Source of the DNA: Ruminococcus sp.
Lineage (GTDB): Bacteria > Bacillota > Clostridia > Oscillospirales > Ruminococcaceae
Assembly: GCA_030533265.1 (NCBI GenBank)
Contig: JAUNJM010000005.1
Coordinates: 1 to 53,228, forward strand
DNA: 53,228 bases
Reading direction: 5' to 3'
Below are positions 9,091 through 17,113 of the stretch, piece after piece. The notes beneath the pieces were generated by a model, which was not told the DNA's origin, ran no database searches, and was given only the letters and a program-made list of their open reading frames with translations. Both the position numbers and the translations under genes were made by a program. Within the stretch, counting starts at the first letter, position 1. Each line of letters opens with the position of its first letter.

Positions 9091-9567
9091 TTACAAGTCA
9101 ACATGACTGCACATAATACCATGGTCAGTAATATCTATAAAAGCATAACCTGCTCTTGAGCCATCTCTCGGACTGGAAGCACTTCCCGGATTAAGAATAT
9201 GCACTCCGTCCTCATAAGAATAGTGTCTGCAGTGGGTATGACCGAAAAGTGCAATTTTCGCATCAATTTCTTTTGCTTTATAAAAAAGCCTGTCAAGTGA
9301 ATACTTCACTCCGTAACCATGCCCGTGAGTGAAAAGTATCTTCACTCCCTTTGCCATGAAAATATCCGTTGACGGTGCCATTGATGCGTAATCACAGTTA
9401 CCCGCAACGTTCACTATCTTTTTATCAGGATACAGCATTCTTATCTTATCAAGCTCTCTTTCACCATCACCCAAAAAAATAAAAGCAGAAGCATCCTGAT
9501 TTCTGTTAATAATCTTTTCATGGGCAGAAAAACTGCCGTGAGTATCCGAATATACTATTATTCTCAT
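9091..9567 (-). CDS. YfcE/MJ0936-type metallophosphoesterase
   Basis: Calcineurin-like phosphodiesterase of 158 residues. The metal-binding motifs appear in order: SDTHG (7-11), FLGDGE, GNCD (about 56-59), THGHG and GHTH (about 109-112). A typical LNPGSASSPRDG tail follows. Such proteins are small Mn-dependent phosphodiesterases; the substrate here is unknown. The ATG at 9567 is chosen because GGAGG lies 8 nt upstream and the protein then starts directly with the first beta-strand (MRIIVYSDTHG). Two upstream in-frame starts lack a site. The leader contains a terminator-like hairpin. Confidence 0.92.
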   Translation of the reverse strand: MRIIVYSDTHGSFSAHEKIINRNQDASAFIFLGDGERELDKIRMLYPDKKIVNVAGNCDYASMAPSTDIFMAKGVKILFTHGHGYGVKYSLDRLFYKAKEIDAKIALFGHTHCRHYSYEDGVHILNPGSASSPRDGSRAGYAFIDITDHGIMCSHVDL

Positions 9568-9592
9568 TTTTTCTGCCTCCATTTTAAAATCC

Positions 9593-9620
9593 AAAATTAA
9601 AAGGGCTTAATCGCAAGCCC
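9593..9620 (-). terminator. Terminator-like hairpin inside the phosphoesterase leader
   Basis: On the minus strand a perfect 6-bp stem GGGCTT/AAGCCC with a 6-nt loop is followed by TTTTAATTTT. It lies between the predicted promoter (9640-9668) and the ribosome binding site, not after a gene. It may act as an attenuator; see findings. Confidence 0.55.
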
Positions 9621-9639
9621 ATAACATCACTGTAAAATT

Positions 9640-9668
9640 ATTATAACATAAATTTTCATAAATTACAA
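9640..9668 (-). promoter_or_regulatory. Promoter of the phosphoesterase gene
   Basis: TTGTAA, 17 nt, TATAAT with a TGT extension on the minus strand. The predicted start is near 9633. No equally good plus-strand promoter for the divergent 9690 gene is visible. Confidence 0.65.
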
Positions 9669-9689
9669 CTGAGAAAAGGAGATCTTTTT

Positions 9690-9941
9690 ATGAGCAATTC
9701 AAATCAGATGAATCCACAAGCACTTCAGGCATTGTTAGGAATGGCATCCAAAAAACTCGGAACAACTCCCGATGTACTGCAAAAACAGTTGCAAGACGGT
9801 ACATTTGAAAAAGCTCTGAGCAATATGTCAGGAACAGATGCAACAAAGCTCAAGAAAGCGCTTTCTGACCCAAAAACAGCAGAGAAAATACTTTCTACTC
9901 CACAGGCGAAGGCAATATACAAAAAACTTCAAAAGGGCTGA
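9690..9941 (+). CDS. Small hypothetical protein, first of a three-gene cluster
   Basis: An 83-residue soluble, helix-rich, Lys-rich protein (LQALLGMASKKLGTTPDVL, ALSDPKTAEKILSTPQAK). It has no signal peptide, no Cys and no recognisable motif. AAAAGGAG lies 8 nt before the ATG, so translation looks real. It is followed after 40 nt by a second small protein with a similar 'leucine/methionine plus polar' composition, and then a third. I do not recognise the family; the cluster probably acts as a unit. Confidence 0.75.
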   Translation: MSNSNQMNPQALQALLGMASKKLGTTPDVLQKQLQDGTFEKALSNMSGTDATKLKKALSDPKTAEKILSTPQAKAIYKKLQKG

Positions 9942-9981
9942 TAAACTTCAGCCGTCAGGACAATTCAGGTGGTGATTTTTC

Positions 9982-10437
9982 ATGGACGATATTATGAGCA
10001 AACTGCAAAGTGTACTCAGCGATGAGGAAAGCATGAAACAGATAAAAGAGCTTGCAGGAATTATGGGCAGCGAGTTAACACAACAGGAGAAAAGCACTGT
10101 TCCGAACCCTCAGAACAACGATCAGACACCCGATTTTTCACAACTGCTTTCCGGTCTTAGTGGTATGCTCAGCAATCAGAATCCTCCACCCGAAAAAACC
10201 GACAGTAATCCTCTCGGTGATTTTGATATGACAAAACTTGCGAAGCTTTCAAGCGTTATGGCTCAGGCAAAAAAATCTGATAAAAACATCGAACTGCTCC
10301 TTGCACTGCGTCCTCTGCTGAAAGAAGAAAATCAGCTCAAAATCGACCACCTCGTAAAGATTTTCAAGCTGTTCGCCATATACCCTCTGCTCAAAGAAAA
10401 CGGACTCCTCGGAGGTGATTTGTTTGGATTACTTTGA
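9982..10437 (+). CDS. Small hypothetical protein, second of cluster
   Basis: A 151-residue protein of unknown function. An N-terminal helical segment (about 1-30) is followed by a disordered Gln/Asn/Pro-rich linker (about 31-75) and a C-terminal helical region of about 65 residues (LAKLSSVMAQAKKSDKNIELLLALRPLLKEENQ and onward). It ends Gly/Leu-rich. The C-terminal portion has the feel of a helical repeat or oligomerisation module, which is weak inference. The ATG at 9982 has AGGTGGTG upstream. Its 3' end overlaps the next gene. Confidence 0.75.
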   Translation: MDDIMSKLQSVLSDEESMKQIKELAGIMGSELTQQEKSTVPNPQNNDQTPDFSQLLSGLSGMLSNQNPPPEKTDSNPLGDFDMTKLAKLSSVMAQAKKSDKNIELLLALRPLLKEENQLKIDHLVKIFKLFAIYPLLKENGLLGGDLFGLL

Positions 10438-10732
10438 TTCAAAATCCTTCAACTCCATGCAGGAAGAGGCAATAAAACGTGTGCAGGAAATGCAAAGACG
10501 TTCAAAAAATCTTGTTGGTGAACAAAATGAGCAAATCCATTCTCAGCATCATGACAACAGCTCAAAGTCTGGAGGTGATTCACAAAAGAATCAGAAAACC
10601 ATAGCAGGCTTCAATATCGGCAACATAAAAATAGATGAGGAAAAAGCTCTTATCGCACTTATGATTTATATTCTCTACAAAAATGGTGCAGATATGAAGC
10701 TCCTGTTGGGACTGGGTTATCTGCTGATATAA
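10424..10732 (+). CDS. Small hypothetical protein, third of cluster
   Basis: A 102-residue protein starting at TTG 10424. GGAGGTG at 10411-10417 sits 6 nt upstream, inside the end of the previous gene, and the two reading frames overlap by 14 nt (translational coupling). A GTG at 10415 lies within that ribosome binding site and is less likely. The N-terminal half is polar (EEAIKRVQEMQRRSKNL) and the middle is disordered. The C-terminus is hydrophobic (IALMIYILYKNGADMKLLLGLGYLLI), possibly a membrane-associated helix pair. No family recognised. Confidence 0.7.
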   Translation: MDYFDSKSFNSMQEEAIKRVQEMQRRSKNLVGEQNEQIHSQHHDNSSKSGGDSQKNQKTIAGFNIGNIKIDEEKALIALMIYILYKNGADMKLLLGLGYLLI

Positions 10733-10758
10733 GATACATATTTAAATGCAATTTTTCC

Positions 10759-10787
10759 TTGATTTTAAGTCTGTCGTGTGGTATAAT
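10759..10787 (+). promoter_or_regulatory. Promoter of the DUF5662-YccA pair
   Basis: TTGATT, 17 nt, TATAAT with TGG before the -10 on the plus strand. It lies 34 nt upstream of the ATG at 10821. Confidence 0.75.
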
Positions 10788-10820
10788 ATTAACAGATAAA
10801 TTTTGCTAAGGAAGTATCTT

Positions 10821-11348
10821 ATGATAAAAGCCTGGGAACACTTTAAAACAATTACAAAACATCGTCATATGGTCATACGTCACTGTGCAAAGGCAGGTAT
10901 TCTTTGGCAGGGACTGTTTCACGACCTTTCAAAATACTCGCCTACTGAGTTTTTAACAGGTGTAAAGTTCTATCTCGGTGACCGTTCTCCAAACGAGGGT
11001 GAACGCTCCAACCACGGCTATTCCGTTGCGTGGATGCATCACAAGGGCAGAAATAAGCACCATTTTGAATACTGGACAGACTATGACACCGTTACAAAAA
11101 TAATGTCACCTGTCAAAATGCCTATGAGATATGTCAAGGAAATGTTCTGCGACCGTGTCGCCGCAAGCAAAACCTATAACGGGGAGAATTACACCGACTC
11201 ACAACCATTGGAATACTTTCTAAGGTCTAAGGGCAAGCGTATGATACACCCTGAAACCTCAGATTTTCTTGAAAAATTATTGACCATGCTCCGAGATAAC
11301 GGAGAGGAGAAAACTTTTGAATATTTGAAAAAAACAAATATATACTAA
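10821..11348 (+). CDS. DUF5662 family protein (HD-like)
   Basis: A 175-residue protein with conserved His/Asp clusters that look like an HD-type metal site: HRHMVIRHC, FHDLSKYSPTEF, WMHHKGRNKHHFEYW and FCDRVAASKTY. This resembles the DUF5662 family found in Firmicutes and phages. Enzymatic activity is unknown; a phosphohydrolase is plausible from the His/Asp pattern only. The ATG at 10821 has AAGGAAG 8 nt upstream, while the in-frame TTG at 10803 has no site. A YccA-like gene follows after 24 nt, probably in the same transcript. Confidence 0.75.
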   Translation: MIKAWEHFKTITKHRHMVIRHCAKAGILWQGLFHDLSKYSPTEFLTGVKFYLGDRSPNEGERSNHGYSVAWMHHKGRNKHHFEYWTDYDTVTKIMSPVKMPMRYVKEMFCDRVAASKTYNGENYTDSQPLEYFLRSKGKRMIHPETSDFLEKLLTMLRDNGEEKTFEYLKKTNIY

Positions 11349-11372
11349 AACTATAATCAGGAGGTTTAAACC

Positions 11373-12185
11373 ATGGATAAAGCATTTGGAAACAAAGGTA
11401 ATCCCGTTTTATCAAGAATGAGTGGCTATGAAGATGCTTATGCAGGCGAAAAAGCATCTTTTGGAGGCATTATTGCAAAATCATTTTATTTTCTTGCACT
11501 TATTCTGCTTGGTGCAGGAGCTTTCATTTATATGCACAGCTATTTCAGAACAAACGGCTATGATGCACTTAAACTGGCAAGAGGATATTTCATTTATGGA
11601 AATGAAATGGCCATTTTTTCTGCAGTCACTGTAATAACCTTGATTTCAAGCCTTGTGGCAGCTTTCTTACCAAAAACAGTGCCGCTGACCGGTTCTATCT
11701 ATTGTGCGGGAATGGGATATGCAGTAACATTCATATCATACACATACGCTGCTCAGTTTCAGGGTATCATCATTGAAACTCTGTTCCTTACCATTCTTCT
11801 TGTTGCAATTATGGCGGTACTTTATTTCACAGGGATTGTAAAAGTCACAAACCGTTTCAGAATGATAATATACACAGCACTTACTGCAACTGTAATTGCC
11901 AGCGTTTTGTTCTTGATTATAAACTGGATCTTCCCCAACAGCTCACTTGTAAGATCACTCTGGGCAATTCAGAACGGACCTTTGGGGATTTTGTTTGCAT
12001 TTTTAGGAGTTGCTTTAGGCTGTCTGCTTGTAATCTCAGATTTCGAAGCAATCACACAAACCGTCAACAACGGCCTTTCCAAAAGATACGAATGGACCGC
12101 TTCATACGGACTTATGATAAGTATTATTTATCTCTATCTGCGTGTTCTTGAACTCATTGCAAGATACTCAAGAAATAAAGACTGA
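11373..12185 (+). CDS. Bax inhibitor-1/YccA-family membrane protein
   Basis: Integral membrane protein of 270 residues with seven hydrophobic segments. A short polar N-terminus (NPVLSRMSGYEDAY) is typical of the bacterial YccA/Bax-inhibitor-like group. The last third carries the family pattern NGPLGILFAFLGVALGCLLVISDFEAITQTVNNGLSKRYEW. Members are implicated in membrane-stress handling or ion leak; the role here is unknown. AGGAGG lies 8 nt before the ATG. A strong terminator follows the stop codon. Confidence 0.85.
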   Translation: MDKAFGNKGNPVLSRMSGYEDAYAGEKASFGGIIAKSFYFLALILLGAGAFIYMHSYFRTNGYDALKLARGYFIYGNEMAIFSAVTVITLISSLVAAFLPKTVPLTGSIYCAGMGYAVTFISYTYAAQFQGIIIETLFLTILLVAIMAVLYFTGIVKVTNRFRMIIYTALTATVIASVLFLIINWIFPNSSLVRSLWAIQNGPLGILFAFLGVALGCLLVISDFEAITQTVNNGLSKRYEWTASYGLMISIIYLYLRVLELIARYSRNKD

Positions 12186-12195
12186 TAACTTCCAG

Positions 12196-12227
12196 ACGTT
12201 ATGCTCACTTCGGGCATAACGTTTTTT
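12196..12227 (+). terminator. Terminator after the YccA-like gene
   Basis: Perfect 9-bp stem ACGTTATGC/GCATAACGT followed by TTTTT. The next promoter (-35 at 12229) starts immediately after it. Confidence 0.9.
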
Positions 12228-12228
12228 G

Positions 12229-12257
12229 TTGACAATATTCAAAATTTGCGTTACTAT
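12229..12257 (+). promoter_or_regulatory. Promoter of the endonuclease III gene
   Basis: TTGACA, 17 nt, TACTAT. The expected start site is near 12264, which is where the ribosome binding site begins, so the 5' leader would be only about 12 nt. Confidence 0.75.
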
Positions 12258-12275
12258 ATATCTGAGGTGATTTGC

Positions 12276-12908
12276 TTGACTAAAAAAGAAAAGGCTTCCC
12301 AAATTTGCAGACTGCTGGAAGAAAAATATCCCGATGCAATCTGCTCTCTTATATACACTCAGCCACATGAACTTATGATTGCAGGACGTCTTTCCGCACA
12401 GTGTACTGATGCAAGGGTCAATATCGTAACAAAGGATCTTTTTGCGAAATATAAATCCATTGAAGACTTTGCAAACGCTGACATTTCTCACGTTGAGGAG
12501 ATAGTAAAACCATGTGGCCTTTACAAGACAAAGGCAAAGTCAATAGTTGAAATGTGCCGACAGATCATGACCAACTTTAACGGTCAGATCCCAGACACGA
12601 TTGAACAGCTCACTACTCTTTCGGGCATCGGCAGAAAGACTGCAAACCTCATCATGGGCGATGTTTTTCACAAGCCTGCTATCGTAACTGACACTCACTG
12701 CATACGCATTTGTGGCAGACTTGGTCTTACCAAAAACACCGAGCCCAAAAAGGTAGAAATAGATCTGCTTAAAATAATCCCACCTGAAAAGTCATCAGAT
12801 TTCTGTCACCGACTCGTACTTTTCGGCCGTGAGATCTGCAAGGCAAGAGGTGAAAAGTGCAGTGAATGTCCTCTGTCTGAACTCTGCACTGCCTATAAAC
12901 ATAAGTAA
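12276..12908 (+). CDS. nth: Endonuclease III
   Basis: Base-excision repair DNA glycosylase/AP lyase. The 210 residues contain the helix-hairpin-helix LSGIGRKTANLI with the catalytic Lys, then VTDTHCIR with the catalytic Asp. The C-terminal [4Fe-4S] motif has C-X6-C-X2-C-X5-C spacing (CKARGEKC, CSEC, CPLSELC). The TTG at 12276 is chosen because GAGGTG lies 6 nt upstream. Upstream in-frame codons would fall inside the preceding terminator and promoter. Confidence 0.95.
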   Translation: MTKKEKASQICRLLEEKYPDAICSLIYTQPHELMIAGRLSAQCTDARVNIVTKDLFAKYKSIEDFANADISHVEEIVKPCGLYKTKAKSIVEMCRQIMTNFNGQIPDTIEQLTTLSGIGRKTANLIMGDVFHKPAIVTDTHCIRICGRLGLTKNTEPKKVEIDLLKIIPPEKSSDFCHRLVLFGREICKARGEKCSECPLSELCTAYKHK

Positions 12909-12922
12909 CTACCAGCAAAAAC

Positions 12923-12950
12923 CCCTGTATCGCATGATACAGGGATTTTT
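12923..12950 (+). terminator. Terminator after nth
   Basis: Perfect 9-bp stem CCCTGTATC/GATACAGGG with a GCAT loop, then ATTTTT. Confidence 0.9.
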
Positions 12951-12962
12951 ATATAATACATT

Positions 12963-13035
12963 TTATTTAATCGTAACTCTCTTTGTAGTATACTTGCCGT
13001 TGTATGTTTTTCCACCAACAGTACGATATATGTAA
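12963..13035 (-). pseudogene. Remnant resembling the C-terminus of a fibronectin-III-like domain
   Basis: Minus strand, open for about 25 codons before a TAA at 12965-12963, with no start codon. It reads ...YRTVGGKTYNGKYTTKRVTIK. This matches the last two strands of FN3-like domains ending many secreted Ruminococcus proteins (pattern 'R-x-Y-x-x-x-x-G-K-T-Y-x-G-x-Y-S/T'). The assignment is from memory of the family, over a very short stretch. Together with the next feature it suggests decayed genes between convergent operons. Confidence 0.35.
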
Positions 13036-13039
13036 GCAA

Positions 13040-13163
13040 TTATTTAGTGTTATCCTCCTTCTGAGCCTTGAGGAGATCACGAATCTCTGTAAGCAAAGCA
13101 ATAAGCACCAAAACACTTGACGAAATATGTTTTGTGCTTGATTGCAAAGTCAAGGACGTCATC
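13040..13163 (-). pseudogene. Remnant resembling the 3' end of mscL
   Basis: Minus strand, one frame ends VLIALLTEIRDLLKAQKEDNTK followed by TAA at 13042-13040. LLTEIRDLLK is characteristic of the C-terminal cytoplasmic helix of the large-conductance mechanosensitive channel MscL. Just upstream a different frame reads DDVLDFAIK, similar to the start of the second MscL transmembrane helix. The middle is missing and the frame shifts, so this is a deleted, inactive copy if the assignment is right. Confidence 0.4.
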
Positions 13164-13171
13164 AAATATGT

Positions 13172-13216
13172 AAAAAAATAAACAGCTATACAGACCGACT
13201 TGGAATGTATAGCTGT
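13172..13216 (-). terminator. Terminator after gpmI
   Basis: Stem ACAGCTATAC/GTATAGCTGT (10 bp, 15-nt loop), then TTATTTTTTT on the minus strand, just beyond the gpmI stop. Confidence 0.88.
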
Positions 13217-13232
13217 ATTTTTATGAATAAAA

Positions 13233-14816
13233 TCAGATCATAGACTCTTCCCAGCAGTCAGGAGCGTCAACGCCAAGCAAAGTTGCAACAGTCGGAGCAA
13301 CGTTTGCAAGACCGTATTTTGTGCTGTCAGCGTCCTTGATAACATGAGTTTCGTCCTTGTCATAGATGATGAAAGGTACTCTGTTGAGTGAGTGAGCAGT
13401 TCTTACAGCAACTTCACCTTTCTTGTTCTTTTCAAGCATCTCATCAGCATTACCGTGGTCAGCAGTAATAAGTACTGTGCAGCCGTATTCATCAGCAGCC
13501 TTGAGAAGCCTTGTAAGACCAAGATCAACAGCCTCAACAGCAACGATAGTAGCCTCCATAGAACCTGTGTGACCTACCATGTCACCATTAGGATAGTTAC
13601 ATCTGATAAAGTCATATTTCTGTGACTTGATAGCCTCGATAACATCATCAGTAACTTCAGCAGACTTCATCCAAGGTCTTTCATCGAAAGAAACCTTGTC
13701 TGATGGAATCTCGTTCCATGTTTCAAGCTCATCAGAGAACTTTTCAGACTTGTTTCCGTTCCAGAAATAAGTCACATGACCGTACTTTTGAGTTTCAGAA
13801 ACAGCATAAGAATTAAGTCCCGCATTTACAAGCACTTCTGAAAGAGTATTTGTGATTTCAGGTGGGTTAACAAGGTATTTCTTAGGAAGATTGAGGTCAC
13901 CATCATACTGGAGCATACCTGCATAAAGCACCTTCGGATCATATCCACCCTTGTCGAACTTGTCAAAGCCGTCAACATCAAATGCCATTGACATTTCAAT
14001 AGCTCTGTCACCACGGAAGTTAAAGAGAATAACACTGTCGTCGTCACAGATTTTGCCGACAGGAATATCGTCCTTAGCAATAACAAATGCAGGCAGATCC
14101 TGGTCAATAGCACCTGTTTCCTCACGGAGAACAGTATAAGCTTCACCGGCTGAAGCAAACTTTCTGCCCTCACCCTTAACATGAGTATCCCAGCCAAGCT
14201 TTACCATATTCCAGTCAGCCTGGTATCTGTCCATAGTGAGCTTCATTCTTCCGCCACCGGAAGCGATCTTCGCATCAAAACTATCATCATTGAGTGAAGC
14301 CATTGTGTTTTCGAGATCATCAATATATGTCATACCCGATGTAGCAGGAACGTCACGTCCATCAAGAAGAATGTGACATCTTACAGTTTTTACACCCTCA
14401 TCCTTAGCTTTAGCTATCATAGTCTTAAGGTGTGAAATATTCGAGTGAACGTTACCGTCCGAAAGAAGTCCCATAAAGTGAAGTGTGCTACCCTTTTCAA
14501 CACAGTTAGCAACAAGCTCCTTCCAAGTGTCAGAGCCGAACATCTTTCCACTTTCTATAGACTCGTTTACAAGCTTTGCTCCCTGAGAATAGATTTGTCC
14601 ACAACCAAGAGCATTGTGACCAACCTCAGAGTTACCCATATCATCATCAGATGGAAGTCCCACAGCATCACCATGAGCCTTCAACGATGTATGTGGATAA
14701 TCCTTCAAAAGCATATCAAGTGTAGGAGTGTTAGCCTCAGAAACAGCGTCACCAAGACCTGTCTTTGAAAAGCCTACGCCGTCCATAACAACAAGAACAA
14801 CCGGTTTTTTTGCCAT
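13233..14816 (-). CDS. gpmI: 2,3-bisphosphoglycerate-independent phosphoglycerate mutase
   Basis: Mn-dependent enzyme interconverting 3- and 2-phosphoglycerate. The 527 residues carry VVMDGVG (first metal Asp), the nucleophile Ser in MGNSEVGH (about 61-68), LDGRDVPATS, and the C-terminal metal motifs VEAVDLG, TADHGNADEM and TAHSLNRVPF. Length is slightly above the usual 510. It is the third gene of the pgk-tpiA-gpmI operon, 38 nt after tpiA, with AAAGGA before the ATG. Confidence 0.97.
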   Translation of the reverse strand: MAKKPVVLVVMDGVGFSKTGLGDAVSEANTPTLDMLLKDYPHTSLKAHGDAVGLPSDDDMGNSEVGHNALGCGQIYSQGAKLVNESIESGKMFGSDTWKELVANCVEKGSTLHFMGLLSDGNVHSNISHLKTMIAKAKDEGVKTVRCHILLDGRDVPATSGMTYIDDLENTMASLNDDSFDAKIASGGGRMKLTMDRYQADWNMVKLGWDTHVKGEGRKFASAGEAYTVLREETGAIDQDLPAFVIAKDDIPVGKICDDDSVILFNFRGDRAIEMSMAFDVDGFDKFDKGGYDPKVLYAGMLQYDGDLNLPKKYLVNPPEITNTLSEVLVNAGLNSYAVSETQKYGHVTYFWNGNKSEKFSDELETWNEIPSDKVSFDERPWMKSAEVTDDVIEAIKSQKYDFIRCNYPNGDMVGHTGSMEATIVAVEAVDLGLTRLLKAADEYGCTVLITADHGNADEMLEKNKKGEVAVRTAHSLNRVPFIIYDKDETHVIKDADSTKYGLANVAPTVATLLGVDAPDCWEESMI

Positions 14817-14854
14817 ATTTCTTAAGTCCTTTCAATTATTATCTTAATCTTTAA

Positions 14855-15631
14855 TTAGCCCTCAACAGCAGCCTGAACGATTGTGTTGAAATCATCAGCC
14901 TTGAGTGAAGCTCCACCGATAAGACCACCGTCAACGTTTTCCTTAGAAAGAAGCTCAGCACAGTTAGCAGCGTTCATTGAACCACCATACTGAATTGTTA
15001 CAGCCTCAGCAGTAGCTTCGTCATAGATCTTAGCAAGTGTAGCACGGATAAATGCACAAACTTCCTCAGCCTGATCAGCAGTAGCAGTCTTACCTGTACC
15101 GATAGCCCATACAGGCTCATAAGCGATAACAGTCTTCTTAACGTCCTCAGCTGAAACATCATAAAGATCAAGCTTGATCTGACGAGCAATAACTTCCTCA
15201 GTGATGTCACACTCACGCTCCCAAAGAAGTTCACCAACGCATACGATTGGCTTAAGACCGGCAGCAAGAGCAGCCTTTGTTCTCTTGTTTACTGTTTCAT
15301 CAGTTTCACCGAAATACTGTCTTCTTTCGCTGTGACCGATAACAACATATTCAACACCGAGTTCAACGAGCATATCAGCAGAAATTTCACCTGTGAAAGC
15401 ACCACTCTTTTCAAAGTGAACGTTCTCAGCACCGATCTTAACGTTTGAACCCTCTGTTACAGCCATAGCTGTTTCAAGATTTGTGAAAGGAACGCAAGCA
15501 ATAACTTCAACCTTTCCATCAGCATTTGCAACCAATGGCTTGATAGCTTCAAGAAGCTCCTTAGCCTCAGGTCTTGTCTTGTTCATTTTCCAGTTACCGG
15601 CAATAATAGCCTTTCTTACATTCTTTTTCAT
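14855..15631 (-). CDS. tpiA: Triosephosphate isomerase
   Basis: Glycolytic TIM-barrel isomerase, 258 residues. It starts RKAIIAGNWKMNKT (N/K active-site residues). The electrophile His lies in VIGHSERR and the catalytic Glu in AYEPVWAIGTGKTA, with the phosphate loop IQYGGSMN and GGLIGGASL. The ATG at 15631 has GGAG about 9 nt upstream; the longer frame to 15676 begins inside an upstream hairpin and is rejected. It lies between pgk and gpmI. Confidence 0.97.
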   Translation of the reverse strand: MKKNVRKAIIAGNWKMNKTRPEAKELLEAIKPLVANADGKVEVIACVPFTNLETAMAVTEGSNVKIGAENVHFEKSGAFTGEISADMLVELGVEYVVIGHSERRQYFGETDETVNKRTKAALAAGLKPIVCVGELLWERECDITEEVIARQIKLDLYDVSAEDVKKTVIAYEPVWAIGTGKTATADQAEEVCAFIRATLAKIYDEATAEAVTIQYGGSMNAANCAELLSKENVDGGLIGGASLKADDFNTIVQAAVEG

Positions 15632-15665
15632 TGTAAAAACTCCTTTTTTATGTCTTAATACAAAT

Positions 15666-15690
15666 AAACGGGGCATTTTCTACCCCGTTT
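15666..15690 (-). terminator. Hairpin between pgk and tpiA (possible partial terminator)
   Basis: 8-bp stem AAACGGGG/CCCCGTTT. On the minus strand it is followed by ATTTG only. The eight-T run lies on the other strand, so termination of pgk transcripts is probably partial. It may set the pgk to tpiA ratio or protect the upstream mRNA end. Confidence 0.5.
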
Positions 15691-15716
15691 TTTTTACAGG
15701 CTTTTATACCTGCTAA

Positions 15717-16937
15717 TTATTTATCAGCGATTACATCAATACCTGGGAGAACCTTACCCTCAAGGTATTCAAGTGAAGCTCCGCCACCTGTTGAGATGTG
15801 GCTCATCTTATCTGCAAAGCCAAGCTGGATAACAGCTGCAGCAGAGTCACCACCACCGATGATTGTTGTAGCGTCTGTTTCAGCAAGTGATTTTGCAACT
15901 GCCATAGTACCCTTAGCAAGTACAGGGTTTTCAAATACACCCATAGGACCGTTCCAAACTACAGTCTTAGCAGACTTAACAGCATCAGCATAAAGTTCAG
16001 CAGTCTTGGTACCGATATCAAGACCCATTTTATCAGCAGGGATAGCATCTGAAGAAACAACTTCAACAGCGATCTCAGCGTCAATTGGATCAGGGAATGA
16101 TGCAGTGATTGTTGTATCTACAGGAAGAAGAAGCTTCTTGCCAGCCTTTTCAGCCTTTTCGATCATTTCCTTACAGTAGTCAATCTTTGTATCATCAACG
16201 AGTGAAGTACCAACTTCCTTACCCTGTGCCTTGAGGAATGTATAAGCCATACCACCACCGATGATAAGTGTGTCGCACTTTTCGATAAGATTGTTGATAA
16301 CGTTGAGCTTATCTGCAACCTTAGCACCACCGAGGATAGCAACAAAAGGTCTTACAGGATCTTCAACAGCGTTACCGAGGAAGTTGATTTCCTTCTGCAT
16401 AAGATAACCAACAGCAGTTTCCTTAACGAACTTTGTAACGCCGGCTGTTGAAGCATGAGCTCTGTGAGCTGAACCGAAAGCGTCCATAACGAAAACTTCA
16501 CCGTCAACGAGCTCAGCAAGTTCCTTAGCGAAATCTTCACCGTTCTTAGTTTCCTCAGCACCTCTGAATCTTGTGTTTTCAAGAACAACGATATCACCGT
16601 CATTCATTTCAGCAACAGCCTTCTTAGCATTTTCGCCAACTACTGTATCGTCCTTAGCGAAAGTAACCTTAGCTTCAACAAGTTCAGCAAGTCTTTCTGC
16701 AGCCGGTGCAAGTGAGAATTTATCCTCAGGACCATTCTTTGGCTTACCGAGATGTGAACAGAGAACAACCTTACCACCATCAGCAACCAACTTGTTGATT
16801 GTAGGGAGAGCAGCTGTAATTCTGTTATCGTTTGTAATTTTCCCGTCCTTAAGAGGTACATTGAAGTCAACTCTTACGAGGACTTTTTTGCCTTTTACAT
16901 TAATGTCTTCAACTGTAACTTTGTTTAATCCTGCCAT
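15717..16937 (-). CDS. pgk: Phosphoglycerate kinase
   Basis: Transfers phosphate from 1,3-bisphosphoglycerate to ADP. The 406 residues show [11 protein letters not shown] (18-28), the substrate-binding [25 protein letters not shown], and the nucleotide-binding segments LGGAKVADK and GGGDSAAAV. First gene of the glycolytic operon, with a leader of about 80 nt after a consensus promoter. Its base composition and high use of strong codons suggest high expression, which is inference. Confidence 0.97.
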   Translation of the reverse strand: MAGLNKVTVEDINVKGKKVLVRVDFNVPLKDGKITNDNRITAALPTINKLVADGGKVVLCSHLGKPKNGPEDKFSLAPAAERLAELVEAKVTFAKDDTVVGENAKKAVAEMNDGDIVVLENTRFRGAEETKNGEDFAKELAELVDGEVFVMDAFGSAHRAHASTAGVTKFVKETAVGYLMQKEINFLGNAVEDPVRPFVAILGGAKVADKLNVINNLIEKCDTLIIGGGMAYTFLKAQGKEVGTSLVDDTKIDYCKEMIEKAEKAGKKLLLPVDTTITASFPDPIDAEIAVEVVSSDAIPADKMGLDIGTKTAELYADAVKSAKTVVWNGPMGVFENPVLAKGTMAVAKSLAETDATTIIGGGDSAAAVIQLGFADKMSHISTGGGASLEYLEGKVLPGIDVIADK

Positions 16938-17021
16938 TATTCTGACATCCTCTCATTAAAATTTTCGGCAAAACCGAATATTCAAAATTTTGCTGTTAAA
17001 GATTTAACAACATTCAAATAT

Positions 17022-17050
17022 ATTATATAATATATCCTGCAAAAAATCAA
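17022..17050 (-). promoter_or_regulatory. Promoter of the pgk-tpiA-gpmI operon
   Basis: TTGATT, 17 nt, TATAAT on the minus strand. The -35 overlaps the T-run of a weak, long-looped dyad (arms 17049-17056 and 17107-17114) at the end of the degV gene. Confidence 0.75.
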
Positions 17051-17113
17051 GTGTTTTTATTCACTTTTTTACAGGAACGATCAATCTTTTTGCCACAAAT
17101 TTCATCAAACACT

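Noticed and set aside
12201-12275. N-terminal 25 codons of the longer nth frame
   Set aside because: They lie within the preceding terminator and the nth promoter; the TTG at 12276 has the correctly spaced ribosome binding site.
15666-15690. Plus-strand terminator (ACGGGG hairpin plus eight T)
   Set aside because: No plus-strand gene runs into it; treated instead as an intra-operon hairpin of the minus-strand glycolytic genes.
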